A program made the translations under genes and the position numbers. The notes beneath the pieces were generated by a model. That model had not been told where the DNA came from, searched no databases, and was given only the letters and a program-made list of their open reading frames with translations. From positions 258,156 to 322,155 of the forward strand of contig JBMOPE010000009.1 in the NCBI GenBank assembly GCA_049323755.1: 64,000 bases of DNA, written 5' to 3'. The DNA comes from BRHc4a sp049323755 (GTDB taxonomy: Bacteria; Bacillota; Desulfotomaculia; Desulfotomaculales; Desulfocucumaceae). This document shows positions 41,501 through 51,198 of the stretch, one piece after another; position 1 is the first letter of the stretch, and every line of letters begins with the position of its first letter.

Positions 41501-42505
41501 TTATTTAGCAGTTAATGAATAGGCCTCTATTGTTTTTTGGAAAAGGTTTATGATCTCCTGTTTTTTAATTAGCCCCTCCGGCCTGAATGTCCCGTCCGGG
41601 TATCCTACAACAATTCCCAGTTCCGCTGCTGTATGAACCCCCGAGGCCCAGCCCGGTATTTCGTCACTGAAAATGGCCTTTTTAACGGACTGCGAAAAAA
41701 TTTTCCCTGCCAGGTGCGCCGCCTCAGCCCTGGTTATGTACTCGTCAGGCCTTAAAAGCCCTCCCTCATAGCCCTCTATCAGGCCTGAGTCTACCAGAAT
41801 GCTGGTGTTGCTTAATTGGCCGGAGGTCATTCCGGCTGTGTCGGTAAACCTCTCTTTCAAGGGCTTTGTATCTTCACTAAATATCAGGGGGCAGGTGGAA
41901 AAGGGCAGGGTATTCTCGCCCAGCATCTCGAAAAATTCTGCCCGGGTGACCTTTCCCTGGGGATCACTTTTAAACTCACCGGCCTTTTTTATTAAGGGAG
42001 CAACTCTTACCGTACTTGTATTTTCCCTGTTATATAAAAAATCCAGCGCCACTGTCCCGTCTGAACTGTCAACCTGTTCAAACTCCAGGGTTATGGACCT
42101 GGGAGTCCCTGAAACAAACTTTACTTTTTTGACCTTATTTTTTACCCCGTCAATACTCTCCGGCCAAGAAACGTAGTCCCTAAAATTCTGGGCTGTAGGA
42201 GCCTGCATGTAGCAAAGGCCCTCCGGCAATACTGCCATAATCCTGTCTCCGTTTTTTATAGGATTGCTGATATCTTTTTTCCCGCTCACCCTCAGAGTCC
42301 CCAGGCTCCTGTTATCTCCGTAATATACCACCGGTGTGCTCTGGGCGGTATTAACGGTGGTTCCCTCATACACTTCTTCACCGCTTCTCCCGGGAATAGT
42401 AATTAATACTTTTATATCGGTATCAGCAGAGGCAATTCCGGGGACTGACAAAAGAAAAACAAAAGCAGCCAGCATAAGAACCCTCTTAAAAAACATTTTT
42501 TTCAT
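41501..42505 (-). CDS. exported SLH-domain surface protein
   Basis: A 334-residue exported protein. The signal peptide (MKKMFFKRVLMLAAFVFLLS, cleavage near ASA) leads to a beta-rich domain (about 30-190; VLITIPGRSGEEVYEGTTV) of unknown role and then two to three SLH motifs (about 205-330): SGLIEGYEGGLLRPDEYITR and LGIVVGYPDGTFRPEG with ITRAEAA and KKQEI helices. SLH repeats anchor proteins to the cell-wall polymer. ATG 42505 is preferred because AAGGG lies 9 nt upstream. It lies 149 bp downstream of another surface-type gene but after a terminator, so it is a separate unit. Confidence 0.85.
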   Translation of the reverse strand: MKKMFFKRVLMLAAFVFLLSVPGIASADTDIKVLITIPGRSGEEVYEGTTVNTAQSTPVVYYGDNRSLGTLRVSGKKDISNPIKNGDRIMAVLPEGLCYMQAPTAQNFRDYVSWPESIDGVKNKVKKVKFVSGTPRSITLEFEQVDSSDGTVALDFLYNRENTSTVRVAPLIKKAGEFKSDPQGKVTRAEFFEMLGENTLPFSTCPLIFSEDTKPLKERFTDTAGMTSGQLSNTSILVDSGLIEGYEGGLLRPDEYITRAEAAHLAGKIFSQSVKKAIFSDEIPGWASGVHTAAELGIVVGYPDGTFRPEGLIKKQEIINLFQKTIEAYSLTAK

Positions 42506-42598
42506 GTAATACATCCCTTCTGTTTTACTGCTAATGTATATTCTACCATGAGTTTTTCCGGTCGCGAAAGGTATTGGTTATCACATAAATAAAAGAAA

Positions 42599-42636
42599 AT
42601 GCCCTGTGAGTTTTGTACCACTCAGCAGGGCATTTT
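42599..42636 (-). terminator. terminator of the 42654 gene
   Basis: ATGCCCTG...CAGGGCAT with a paired CTCA/TGAG part above it; clear stem about 18 nt after the stop. Confidence 0.75.
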
Positions 42637-42653
42637 CGCTATAGCTTTATTTA

Positions 42654-44597
42654 TTAGTTGGCAGTTATTCTAACAGTGTTTGAATTTCCATCCCAGTCAA
42701 CCTTGGCACCCAGCGCCTCACTGATAAAGCGTATGGGTACCATAGTCCTTCCGTTTTTAACCAGTGCAGGGGGACTCATTATAACGGTATTGTTATTTAT
42801 TTTTGCCACACTGTCACCTATCCTGAGCGTTACAGTTCTACTGCCTTTTACAACAGTCACCGTCTGGGTGGACTCCTCCCACCCCACCTTGGCTCCAAGG
42901 GACTCAAGTATCATTCTGAGGGGAACCATTACCCTGCCGTTTACCACAAGCATTGTCTCATCTTCAATGCCTATTTTTCTCCCGTCCACATCCATATATA
43001 TATTTCCAAAGAGGTACGTTGGTGTTTGGCTTTGAGCAGCCTGCTGCGGCACATCTTCGAGCTCGGTTGCCAGAATGTAACCCTTTGAGTGCAGTGCCGC
43101 AAACCTGCCGTTACCGAATGTGATATCCGAAAGCCCCGCCTCGCAGCGGAATTTTTGCTCTTCCCAAATTAAACCGTCTGAGGAGGTAAAAAAGCGGTCC
43201 CCGCTGGCGGCAACAAATTGACTATTCCCGTACGCTATTGCTGTGGGCTTAAAACTGGGTCGGAAAGTAACCTCCACTGTCCCCCATTTTACACCGTCAG
43301 AGGACACCAGCAGCTTATTGCCCCCCGACACGGCCACAAACCTGCCTTTGCCAAAAGCTATCCCACTTACGGGTTCGGCTCCGGCCGGAAGCTGTGCCCC
43401 GGTCCAGCTTACCCCATCGGGGGAAGTCAGTATAGAGCCTTTTAGCCCCATTTTTACATAAAGGCCGCCACCCTGAACAACATTCACGGCATCATATTTT
43501 TCTCCGTCCTTCAGCCCCTGGATAATCCATTTTTGGCCGTCTTTTGATGTAGCTATGGCTGGACTCTGCCCGGCGGCGATAAAGGTACCATTTTGGTAAG
43601 CAAGTGCACTGAAGTTATAGTTAAGCGCCGGCTCAGACCAGTTATCTCCCGGGTACTTCATTACACTGCCGTCACTTCCAACAGCAACCATGCTTCCGTT
43701 TGCCAAAACCGAACTTACATCAAAGCTATTACCAATGTGAAGCATCCTGGTAATTCCATCCGGGGACATTATGTACTTCCCATTAATTATAGCGTACTTG
43801 TCACTGTTGCTAAGAAGCTCATCTAACCCCAGCCCGTAATATAAGCCCTCTTTTTCCACCTTCCAGTGGTCAGTGCCATTTTCAGAAGAGTATATCTTTT
43901 TGTTTTGAACGCTTAAGGCCAGGTATTTCTGGCCGTTATAAATAATCCCGGTTATTACTGCAGGGGCGGATATCAAATCCCATTTTTCCCCGTCATCAGA
44001 AACCAGCAGGTTTGCTGCCACACCCCCGGCATAGAACCTGTTATTGACAAAGCCAGCATAGTCAAGCCCTACTTTGCCGCCCGGAACAGTTAGCCGGGTC
44101 CATGTCTTTATGTCTGCTGAACTGTACACTTCACCTGTTTTATCTACTGCGATGTATTTCCCTTTTCCAAAGGTAATGTCTGCAACATTGTTAAATCTGA
44201 CTATCTCCCAGTATGTTCCGTTTTCCGAGGTTACAAGCAGATCCTTACTGATAACCACAAAGCGGTTATTTAAATATTTCACGGAAGTCATATCTTCTAC
44301 ACTTCCCGATATGCACCGCACCCACAATTTTCCGTCCGTGGAGCTAAGGATGGCCCCCTTGTTTCCCACGGCCACATAAACACCTCCGCCGTAGGCCACA
44401 GAGTTTAGGTTCCTGATTTTTTCTCCTGGCGGATTAAATACCTGTTTCCATTCCAGCTGTCCCGCCTGGGCGCCAGGAGCGTAAACCCCCATAAACACGA
44501 AAACCAGCAGCAGGGTGAAAACCGCCAAAAACACACCTCTACCCTTATTCCAATAGATCAACGGATAACCGGAACCAGTCAATTGACTAAAATGCAT
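42654..44597 (-). CDS. exported beta-propeller-like protein with C-terminal stalk (copper amine oxidase-like) domain
   Basis: A 647-residue secreted protein. ATG 44597 is set by AAAGGAGGG 8 nt upstream; a longer open frame to 44825 has none. A signal peptide (hydrophobic core FLAVFTLLLVFVFMGVY, cleavage after AQA) is followed by many repeats of about 45 residues containing SSDGKLWV, TSENGTYW or SDDGEKW, with aromatic blade patterns, a BNR/WD-like beta-propeller (about 50-520). The C-terminus (about 530-647) has two copies of the copper amine oxidase N-terminal-like motif: VVNGRVMVPLRMILESLGAK and VKNGRTMVPIRFISEALGAK. The stalk domain is common on Firmicute surface proteins. Function is unknown. 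Confidence 0.85.
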   Translation of the reverse strand: MHFSQLTGSGYPLIYWNKGRGVFLAVFTLLLVFVFMGVYAPGAQAGQLEWKQVFNPPGEKIRNLNSVAYGGGVYVAVGNKGAILSSTDGKLWVRCISGSVEDMTSVKYLNNRFVVISKDLLVTSENGTYWEIVRFNNVADITFGKGKYIAVDKTGEVYSSADIKTWTRLTVPGGKVGLDYAGFVNNRFYAGGVAANLLVSDDGEKWDLISAPAVITGIIYNGQKYLALSVQNKKIYSSENGTDHWKVEKEGLYYGLGLDELLSNSDKYAIINGKYIMSPDGITRMLHIGNSFDVSSVLANGSMVAVGSDGSVMKYPGDNWSEPALNYNFSALAYQNGTFIAAGQSPAIATSKDGQKWIIQGLKDGEKYDAVNVVQGGGLYVKMGLKGSILTSPDGVSWTGAQLPAGAEPVSGIAFGKGRFVAVSGGNKLLVSSDGVKWGTVEVTFRPSFKPTAIAYGNSQFVAASGDRFFTSSDGLIWEEQKFRCEAGLSDITFGNGRFAALHSKGYILATELEDVPQQAAQSQTPTYLFGNIYMDVDGRKIGIEDETMLVVNGRVMVPLRMILESLGAKVGWEESTQTVTVVKGSRTVTLRIGDSVAKINNNTVIMSPPALVKNGRTMVPIRFISEALGAKVDWDGNSNTVRITAN

Positions 44598-45069
44598 TAA
44601 GAAACCCTCCTTTAGCTTTAGTGGAAAGGCTACCCATATTATGTCGGCTTTCCTGGAAAGTGTCAATTCTAAAATTTTATATTTCATTATTTTGGTGTTA
44701 TTTTTATGAAAACGCCACCTCCACTCCAAACGCCGGGGCAAACAGCCATAATGTCGCACAAACAAATTGTACCACAGCGAGATGTATTTATTGGAAGGTA
44801 ACAACATAAAATAATGTGACCCCATGTAGTATTGCCAAATAATTCCTGTTATGTAGCTTTCTAAAAGGCTGTGAATTTATCTCTTTAATGACATGACGTA
44901 AAACATATACAAAATGTTACCTTTTGTGTTAATGTAATTATTGATATTAAACAATATCCTGCCGGGAGGAGGGATTATCACTATTAGCTTCTATATGCTG
45001 GCGAACATCCGGTAATGTTTTTTCGCCACAACAGTAAAATCTATTATTAATAACTAAGAAGGTGATTAT
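44598..45069. other. 472-bp intergenic region between divergent surface genes
   Basis: It holds promoter-like AT-rich DNA for the two divergent surface protein genes. An open frame across 44598-44825 on the minus strand has no ribosome site. No clear gene or RNA motif. Confidence 0.4.
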
Positions 45070-45627
45070 TTGTTTAAAAAAATAGCTGTGATAGCTTGTA
45101 TCATTACTTTAATAGCTGCACTGGCGGGAGTTGCCCTGGCTGGTGAAACAATTAAAATATTTATTAATGGAAAAGAAATAAAAAGCGATGTTCCGGCTCA
45201 AATAATTAGTGGAAGAACCATGGTTCCGGTCAGGTTTGTGTCAGAGGCTCTGGGCGCGGAGGTTAAGTGGGAAGAAACCAGTCAAAGTGTTCTTATCACT
45301 ACTCAAAAATCAAAAAATCTCAACCTTTTAACGGTTGATGGTGAAAAAACAACATGGCCATACTGGTATGAGAGTGGAAACCTTTACATGGAGTACCGCA
45401 ATGTATTGGAATTACTAAGATTTATTAATTCCCACTCAAATAATAACCCGCGCTTTTATAAAGCCACCGGCAATCTTTATTTGGGTGATAAGGTAATAAC
45501 GGTTAATACCTCGGAAAAAAACGGTTTCACCGCAATAAATGTAAGCTTCCTTAAAGACAACCACCGTCTCCTGAACTACGATTTCAATCCTGAGACCGGG
45601 GAAATGAAAGTTTTACCTATTAAATAA
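45070..45627 (+). CDS. exported stalk-domain (copper amine oxidase-like) protein
   Basis: A 185-residue secreted protein. TTG 45070 follows AAGGTGAT closely. The signal peptide (MFKKIAVIACIITLIAAL, cleavage after ALA) is followed by one stalk motif, IISGRTMVPVRFVSEALGAE (residues 43-62), then VKWEETSQSVLI, and a unique C-terminal part (NLYMEYRNVLELLRFINSH). It shares the stalk domain with the divergent gene at 42654-44597, so the two could have similar surface roles. A terminator follows. Confidence 0.82.
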   Translation: MFKKIAVIACIITLIAALAGVALAGETIKIFINGKEIKSDVPAQIISGRTMVPVRFVSEALGAEVKWEETSQSVLITTQKSKNLNLLTVDGEKTTWPYWYESGNLYMEYRNVLELLRFINSHSNNNPRFYKATGNLYLGDKVITVNTSEKNGFTAINVSFLKDNHRLLNYDFNPETGEMKVLPIK

Positions 45628-45661
45628 GCGTTAACTAAATAAGAAAGAAACTCAAAAAATA

Positions 45662-45689
45662 ATCCCTGCAATAATTAATTGCAGGGATA
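45662..45689 (+). terminator. terminator after the stalk-domain gene
   Basis: ATCCCTGCAAT / ATTGCAGGGAT with an AATT loop followed by ATTTTTC on the plus strand. Confidence 0.8.
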
Positions 45690-45697
45690 TTTTTCAC

Positions 45698-45774
45698 TGG
45701 TGCCCCCGGAGAGACTCGAACTCCCGGCACACGGTTTAGGAAACCGCCGCTCTATCCGCCTGAGCTACGGGGGC
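45698..45774 (-). tRNA. tRNA-Arg(CCT)
   Basis: A 77-nt tRNA with encoded CCA; acceptor GCCCCCG / CGGGGGC, D-arm GCTCAGGCGGATAGAGC, anticodon CCT in the loop TTCCTAA, T-loop GTTCGAGTC. Discriminator A. Confidence 0.95.
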
Positions 45775-45784
45775 AAAAAAAATA

Positions 45785-45861
<77 letters not shown>

Positions 45862-46018
45862 TTATAATGCCGGTTTCATCACCGGCAAAAACCATTTTAA
45901 CAAAATAACTATCAGAAGTCAAGCCATATCGTCATATATATATCTGGAAAGGCTTCCAATTCACAGGCTTACACATGCCGGAGGCTTTACCATAAAGTAA
46001 TGAAAGGAAGCGTGTATA

Positions 46019-46900
46019 TTGTCCGGCGTATTTTTTTCAATAATTTTACCCGTTAAAAATGAGGGAATGAATATCAAGGTTACGGTTGATTCAATACTCC
46101 GAACCACTGGGGACATTCCTTACGAGATAATCGTTGTGGACGATAATTCCGGCGACGGGTGCTGCTCATTCCTGGGACAAAGAACTTACACCCTGTCCGG
46201 CGTGAAGCTTTTAACGACGACGGGCCTCGGGGCCACAGGGGCCCGGAATGCCGGGGCCGAAATCGCCCGTGGAGAAGTGTTTGTTTTTTGTGATGCCCAT
46301 GTTACGGTGCCTCAGGACTGGCTTGACCGGCTGTATAAATCTTTTTTACTTCCTGCTGTGGCCGGGGTTTCCCCCGGCATAGCTTCCATGGAGGACCCCA
46401 AAGCGGTTGGCTACGGCCAGACCTGGACCAGCCGGCTGGAAGCCAGGTGGCTCCCCGTGCCCTCCGGAATGAAGGCCGTTCCCCTTCTGCCGGGAGGCTG
46501 CCAGGCCTTCAGGAGAGCTGCCTTTGAAGATGTGGGCGGGTATGACCGGGGCTTTAAGGTATGGGGCCACGAAGATGAAGAAATTTCCATTAAAATGTGG
46601 CTTTTCGGCTATTCTCTTTTCGTTGACCCCGGCTTCATGATAATGCACCTTTTTCGGCCCAGGCACCCTTATAAAGTTACCATGGATAATGTAAACTACA
46701 ATTTCCTCCGCATGGCCTGCTCCCATTTCGGAGAAAAAAGACTTTCGTCCGCCTTTTCCCTGCTTAAAAATGAACAGGGCTTTGAGGGGGTGCTCTCCTC
46801 TTTATGCCTGAGCGATGTCTGGGAACAGAGGCGGGATTACCTCAGAAGAAGAAAGCACGACGATCAGTGGTTTATAAACCGGTTCAAGATAGACTTTTAA
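46019..46900 (+). CDS. family 2 glycosyltransferase
   Basis: A 293-residue GT-A fold glycosyltransferase. TTG 46019 follows AAAGGAAG. N-terminal nucleotide-binding strand FSIILPVKNEGMNIKVTVDS, then IIVVDDNSGDG (sugar-nucleotide site), FVFCDAHVTVP (DxH in the DxD position, near residue 100), acceptor-binding PLLPGGCQAFRRAAF, and KVWGHEDEEISIKMWLFGY (near 190), a block like that of polypeptide GalNAc transferases. No membrane segments. Acceptor unknown. Its stop codon abuts the stop of the convergent RND gene (46900/46901) with no room for a terminator between them. Confidence 0.85.
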   Translation: MSGVFFSIILPVKNEGMNIKVTVDSILRTTGDIPYEIIVVDDNSGDGCCSFLGQRTYTLSGVKLLTTTGLGATGARNAGAEIARGEVFVFCDAHVTVPQDWLDRLYKSFLLPAVAGVSPGIASMEDPKAVGYGQTWTSRLEARWLPVPSGMKAVPLLPGGCQAFRRAAFEDVGGYDRGFKVWGHEDEEISIKMWLFGYSLFVDPGFMIMHLFRPRHPYKVTMDNVNYNFLRMACSHFGEKRLSSAFSLLKNEQGFEGVLSSLCLSDVWEQRRDYLRRRKHDDQWFINRFKIDF

Positions 46901-49900
46901 TTACCTTCCAATGGCATTGTTTCCTGATCCGGCTATTTTTCCATAAGCCCTTTCTTTTAATATTTCCAGTATATTATACACCACCGGGACCACGAACAGG
47001 GTAAGCAGAGTCGATGAAATAAGCCCGCCTATAAGAGCAATGGACATCCCCATTCTCATTTCCGACCCGGCGCTTAGCCCAAGGGCCATGGGAAGCATGG
47101 CCAGAGTCATGGCCACAGTGGTCATTACTATAGGCCTCAGCCTTGTGGCCCCCGCCTTTACCAGCGCATCGGAAACGCTCAGCCCCTGCTTTCTCAAATT
47201 ATTGGCAAAGTCCACCAGCAATATGGCATTTTTGGTAACCAGCCCCACCAGCATGATGAGGCCAATCATTGAAAAGATGTTCAGTGTCTGCCCGGTTACG
47301 GCCAGGGAGATGAGGGCGCCCACCATGGCCAGGGGCACGGAAAACCATATGGTCAGAGGAAGCAGGAAAGATTCGAACAGAGCCACCATTATCAGGTATA
47401 CGAATATACAGCTAAGGGCCATGGCAACCAGTAAGTCCTTCATGGAGTCCTCAAACATTTTCTGGTCACCTTCAAATATTATATTAACATCGGGGGGTAC
47501 CTTTTTATCCTTTAACCTTTCTTTGACCTCGGCCACTACATCTCCCAGGCTGCGCCCATCAAGGTTGGCGTTGACAACGAACTGCCTTTGGCGCGCGGTG
47601 CGAACTATCTGCTTCAAACCTTCATCCTGGTTAAATCTGGCCAGCTGACCCAGCTGTACCTGCTGACCTGCCTGGCCGGTCACCAGCAGCCGGGATATAT
47701 CCAGGGTGTCGTTTCTTGCCTCCCTGCTGCCTATAAGCCTGATATCGTACTGATCTTCCCCGTCGCTAAACTTGCTGACCACCTTTCCATTAATAAACAG
47801 ACCGGCAGTGTTCATAACATCGCCTGCGAATATCCCGTGGGCAGCCGCAGTTTCCCGGTCAATCCTTATGTTGTACTGGGGAAGGCCGCTCTCAATGGTG
47901 GTGCGGACATCCCTGGTGCCTGGAATTTCCGCCACCACTTCCCGAATGGTTTCAGTCCATTCCTTAAGAGTAGTGAAGTTGTTCCCCCTTATCTCCAGGC
48001 GCAGGTCGGCATCATTGGCGCTGCCGAAAATAGAAGACAGCACAATGCTTGACTCTACGCCGGCCTTACGCTGGGCAATCTCTTTAACCTTTTTCTTGAC
48101 CCCGTCGTTTACCTCGCTATCCAGGCCGTTAAGCACAAGTTTAATTTCCGCAATGTTTGCTGATGTTCCGGCGTCATATCCTCCGGTGGCATATCCCACA
48201 GAGGTATAGTAGGTTTTTACCTCCGGTATCTGCTCAATTTCCTTTTCAATGCTTTTCACCAGGGAGTCCATGGCAGCAAGGGTCGTTCCCGGAGGGGCGG
48301 TGAGCTTCAAAACAAACTCTCCGAAATCCGACTTGGGCATAAACTCTGTGCCCAGCGCCCCCAGGGGAAGCAGCGACCCGGAAAACAGCATGCAGATAAA
48401 GCAGATGGCCAGTACGGTTTTCTTATGTTTCAGTGCCCACATTATACCCGATACATAATTGTTTCCCATATTCTGAACCATAAGGGCGAACCCTTTGCCA
48501 AACTGCTTCTCCGCCTTGTTTCCATTATTTTCTCTTTTAACCAGCCTTGCGGCCAGAAGGGGTATCAGTGTCAGGGAGACCGCCAGCGACAGCATAGTGG
48601 CACACACCACCACCAGCCCAAATTCCCGGAAAATCTTCCCGGCCACCCCCTGTACCAGGGCAACCGGTAAAAAAACCACAACCAGCGTCAGGGTTATACT
48701 GACCACTGCCATACCTATTTCCCTTACGCTGTTGATTACAGCGTTTATCCTGCCGTCGCCCCTGTCCCTGTGGCGCTGAATGTTTTCCAGCACTACAATG
48801 GAGTCATCAACAATTATACCTACAACAAGCCCCATCCCCATAAGGCTCATCAGGTTTATGGAAAACCCGAAGGCCAGCATAAACAACAGAGTGCTAATCA
48901 GGGAAACCGGGATAGACAGCAGTATTATAAGCGAGCCCCGCCAGTTGCCCAGGAAGACAAAAATCACCAGGGCCACTATGATTATGGCCATAAACAGCTC
49001 TTCCTGCACTCCTTTAAGGGAGTCACGGATAAAATTGGCGGAGTTGTGTCCCACCGAGATTTTAACACCATAATTGTTTTCCAGCTCGGATATCTTTTTA
49101 AGCACTCTATCGCTTATGTCTATTGTGTTGGCATCAGATCTCTTAAATATTAAAAGGCCTATTCCATCCTGTCCATTGAGCCTGATAATGCTTTCGCTAT
49201 CCTTGTATGTATCCGTAACCCTTGCGACGTCCCTTAAATGTACGGGGCCACCGGGGGTCTGGGCCACTATTATTTCATTTAACTGATCCGCTTTGGAGAC
49301 CTGGGACTGCACCCTTACCAGGAATTTTTGATCGTTTCTTTCAATTCTTCCCACAGGTGCATTTTTATTGTCAGCCTGCAGGGCCTCCATTATTTGAAGT
49401 ATTGAAAGCCGGTAGGCCTGAAGCCTTTCGGGGAGCACCTCCACCTGAATTTCCCTTTCTTTGCCCCCCAGCAGCATTACCCGGCTTATACCTTTCAACT
49501 GCTGCAACTGAGTAACAATTTGGTTTTTGGCCAAATCATACATCTCTCCGGGCGGCCTTTCGCCTGAAAGAGACAATTGCATAACAGGAAAATCATTGAT
49601 ATTGTACTGCTGTATCACTCCGGGCTCGGCCTCCGGGGGAAGTTCGTACACGCTGGCATTATACGTCCTTTGTACCTCGTTTACCGCCACATCCGGGTCT
49701 GTGTCCAGCTTGAATTCCAGCCAGACCATGGACATGCCCTCCTGGGAAATGGAAGTAATCTTTTCCAGGTTGTTGAGCGAGGACATGGCGTCCTCCAGTG
49801 GCTTGGTTATCTTTTTTTCAACGTCTTCCGGGCCCGCGCCGGGATAAGCCACAGTAACCACCACAAAGGGAAACTGCATTTTTGGCAGCAGGTCCGCCGG

Positions 49901-49996
49901 CAGCCTGCCGTAGCTGAACAGCCCCAGCACCAGCAGTGATATAAAAACCACGGCGGTCAGGGACGGCCGTTTTAGGGATAGCTCAGTTATTCTCAT
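46901..49996 (-). CDS. RND family efflux transporter
   Basis: A 1031-residue inner-membrane RND transporter of the AcrB/HAE type. ATG 49996 follows GGGGGAG by 4-5 nt (MRITELSLKRP); an upstream frame to 50011 has none. Twelve membrane segments are visible in two halves: the first near residue 10-28, then a cluster at 335-490, then repeated near 525 and 845-1010. The proton relay Asp pair is seen in VVGIIVDDSIVVLENI (near 400). Large porter loops lie between. It exports hydrophobic compounds by proton motive force with the adaptor encoded upstream. No outer-membrane TolC-type gene is adjacent; many diderm-like and some monoderm clostridia have such pairs. Confidence 0.92.
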   Translation of the reverse strand: MRITELSLKRPSLTAVVFISLLVLGLFSYGRLPADLLPKMQFPFVVVTVAYPGAGPEDVEKKITKPLEDAMSSLNNLEKITSISQEGMSMVWLEFKLDTDPDVAVNEVQRTYNASVYELPPEAEPGVIQQYNINDFPVMQLSLSGERPPGEMYDLAKNQIVTQLQQLKGISRVMLLGGKEREIQVEVLPERLQAYRLSILQIMEALQADNKNAPVGRIERNDQKFLVRVQSQVSKADQLNEIIVAQTPGGPVHLRDVARVTDTYKDSESIIRLNGQDGIGLLIFKRSDANTIDISDRVLKKISELENNYGVKISVGHNSANFIRDSLKGVQEELFMAIIIVALVIFVFLGNWRGSLIILLSIPVSLISTLLFMLAFGFSINLMSLMGMGLVVGIIVDDSIVVLENIQRHRDRGDGRINAVINSVREIGMAVVSITLTLVVVFLPVALVQGVAGKIFREFGLVVVCATMLSLAVSLTLIPLLAARLVKRENNGNKAEKQFGKGFALMVQNMGNNYVSGIMWALKHKKTVLAICFICMLFSGSLLPLGALGTEFMPKSDFGEFVLKLTAPPGTTLAAMDSLVKSIEKEIEQIPEVKTYYTSVGYATGGYDAGTSANIAEIKLVLNGLDSEVNDGVKKKVKEIAQRKAGVESSIVLSSIFGSANDADLRLEIRGNNFTTLKEWTETIREVVAEIPGTRDVRTTIESGLPQYNIRIDRETAAAHGIFAGDVMNTAGLFINGKVVSKFSDGEDQYDIRLIGSREARNDTLDISRLLVTGQAGQQVQLGQLARFNQDEGLKQIVRTARQRQFVVNANLDGRSLGDVVAEVKERLKDKKVPPDVNIIFEGDQKMFEDSMKDLLVAMALSCIFVYLIMVALFESFLLPLTIWFSVPLAMVGALISLAVTGQTLNIFSMIGLIMLVGLVTKNAILLVDFANNLRKQGLSVSDALVKAGATRLRPIVMTTVAMTLAMLPMALGLSAGSEMRMGMSIALIGGLISSTLLTLFVVPVVYNILEILKERAYGKIAGSGNNAIGR

Positions 49997-49997
49997 T

Positions 49998-51101
49998 TTA
50001 CTCCCCCTCAATCACCGGAGTCCCGTTTTTCAAAAGGCTCTGGCCGAAAACAACCACCCGTTCACCTGGTATAAGCCCGCTTACCACGGCAATATGGCTG
50101 TCATCGGTCTCTGCGGTGGCTATCTTTATCCTCTGCGACTTTCCCTCCCTTATCACGAAAACCTCGGCCTTTCCATCTTCATCAAGGGTTATTACAGCCT
50201 CTCTGGGCATTACTGTCCTTTTAATCTCCTCAGCATTCAGCCTAACCTCACCAAACATTCCGGGTTTCAGGTAGCCTGCGGCATCCGGGGACAGGTCCAG
50301 CTCAACGGTGTACGCCCTGGAGCTGGGGTCCGCCCTGTTGCTTACGGCAGTTACAGTACAGTCGTACTCCTTGCCTGGATACAGCGTGGATGTAAAAACT
50401 CCTTTTTGCCCCCTTGTCAGCTGGATAACCCGGTCAGCAGACACAGTGGCGGTAATTTTTAATGAAGTGTCATCCACCAGAGTAAGGAGCTTAGAGCCGG
50501 GAAAAACCACCTCTCCCTCCTCCACAAGACATTCGGCCACACTGCCCCCGAAGGGGGCGGAAATTACTGTGCTCTTAAGCGCCTCATCAGCCAGTTGACT
50601 ATCTGATAGTGCAATATTGTAGGCCACCTGGGCATTTTTAAAAAGCATTTCCGCATTTTCAAACTCGGCTTTTGATGCGGCACCCTGCCGGTGCAGCTCA
50701 CTAATCCTTTCGTAATTCCTGCGGGTCTGATCCAGGGTAAGCGCTGCAGAATTGATCTGCTCCCGGGACTTGGCAACTCCTGCCTGCTGACTTGTCTGCT
50801 CTATAAGGGCAAGAACCGTTCCATTGGAAACCCTGTCGCCGGTTTTTACCGCCAGACGGTTAATTATTCCCTGGGCCTTGGTGGTTATTACCGCTTCTTT
50901 TTTTCCTTCCACAGATCCGTTAATAACCAGCGAAGGTCTTATAAATCCCTCATTTACCAGCGCGGCTTTTACCGCAACCGGCTGATTGGTATCAACGGAA
51001 TTATAAGATTTTTCACTATGCGAGCGGTACCATTGCATAAAAATCGCCGCTACCAGAAGCCCAACAATCAGAATTAACCCCCGTTTTTGTATTTTTTTCA
51101 T
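49998..51101 (-). CDS. RND efflux adaptor (membrane fusion) protein
   Basis: A 367-residue HlyD/AcrA-type adaptor. ATG 51101 follows GGAGG by 7 nt. An N-terminal membrane anchor (RGLILIVGLLVAAIFMQWY) is followed by a lipoyl half-motif (GSVEGKKEAVITTKAQG, near residue 65), a coiled coil (about 110-175; INSAALTLDQTRRNYERISE), the second lipoyl half (VISAPFGGSVAECLVEEGEVV, split by the coil) and beta-barrel and proximal domains (VTAVSNRADPSSRAYTVEL). It couples to the RND pump encoded next. The pair is translationally linked, since the pump's ribosome site lies inside this gene's end. Confidence 0.9.
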   Translation of the reverse strand: MKKIQKRGLILIVGLLVAAIFMQWYRSHSEKSYNSVDTNQPVAVKAALVNEGFIRPSLVINGSVEGKKEAVITTKAQGIINRLAVKTGDRVSNGTVLALIEQTSQQAGVAKSREQINSAALTLDQTRRNYERISELHRQGAASKAEFENAEMLFKNAQVAYNIALSDSQLADEALKSTVISAPFGGSVAECLVEEGEVVFPGSKLLTLVDDTSLKITATVSADRVIQLTRGQKGVFTSTLYPGKEYDCTVTAVSNRADPSSRAYTVELDLSPDAAGYLKPGMFGEVRLNAEEIKRTVMPREAVITLDEDGKAEVFVIREGKSQRIKIATAETDDSHIAVVSGLIPGERVVVFGQSLLKNGTPVIEGE

Positions 51102-51198
51102 CTGCACCCCTCCCTTTATATATAAAAACCATCAGCATATACAACCCTTCGAACATAGTTTTTATTCCGCTTTTTCTCCCAGATTATTTTTATCTGTT

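Noticed and set aside
44598..44825. N-terminal extension of the propeller protein
   Set aside because: No ribosome site, and the signal peptide and AAAGGAGGG point to ATG 44597.
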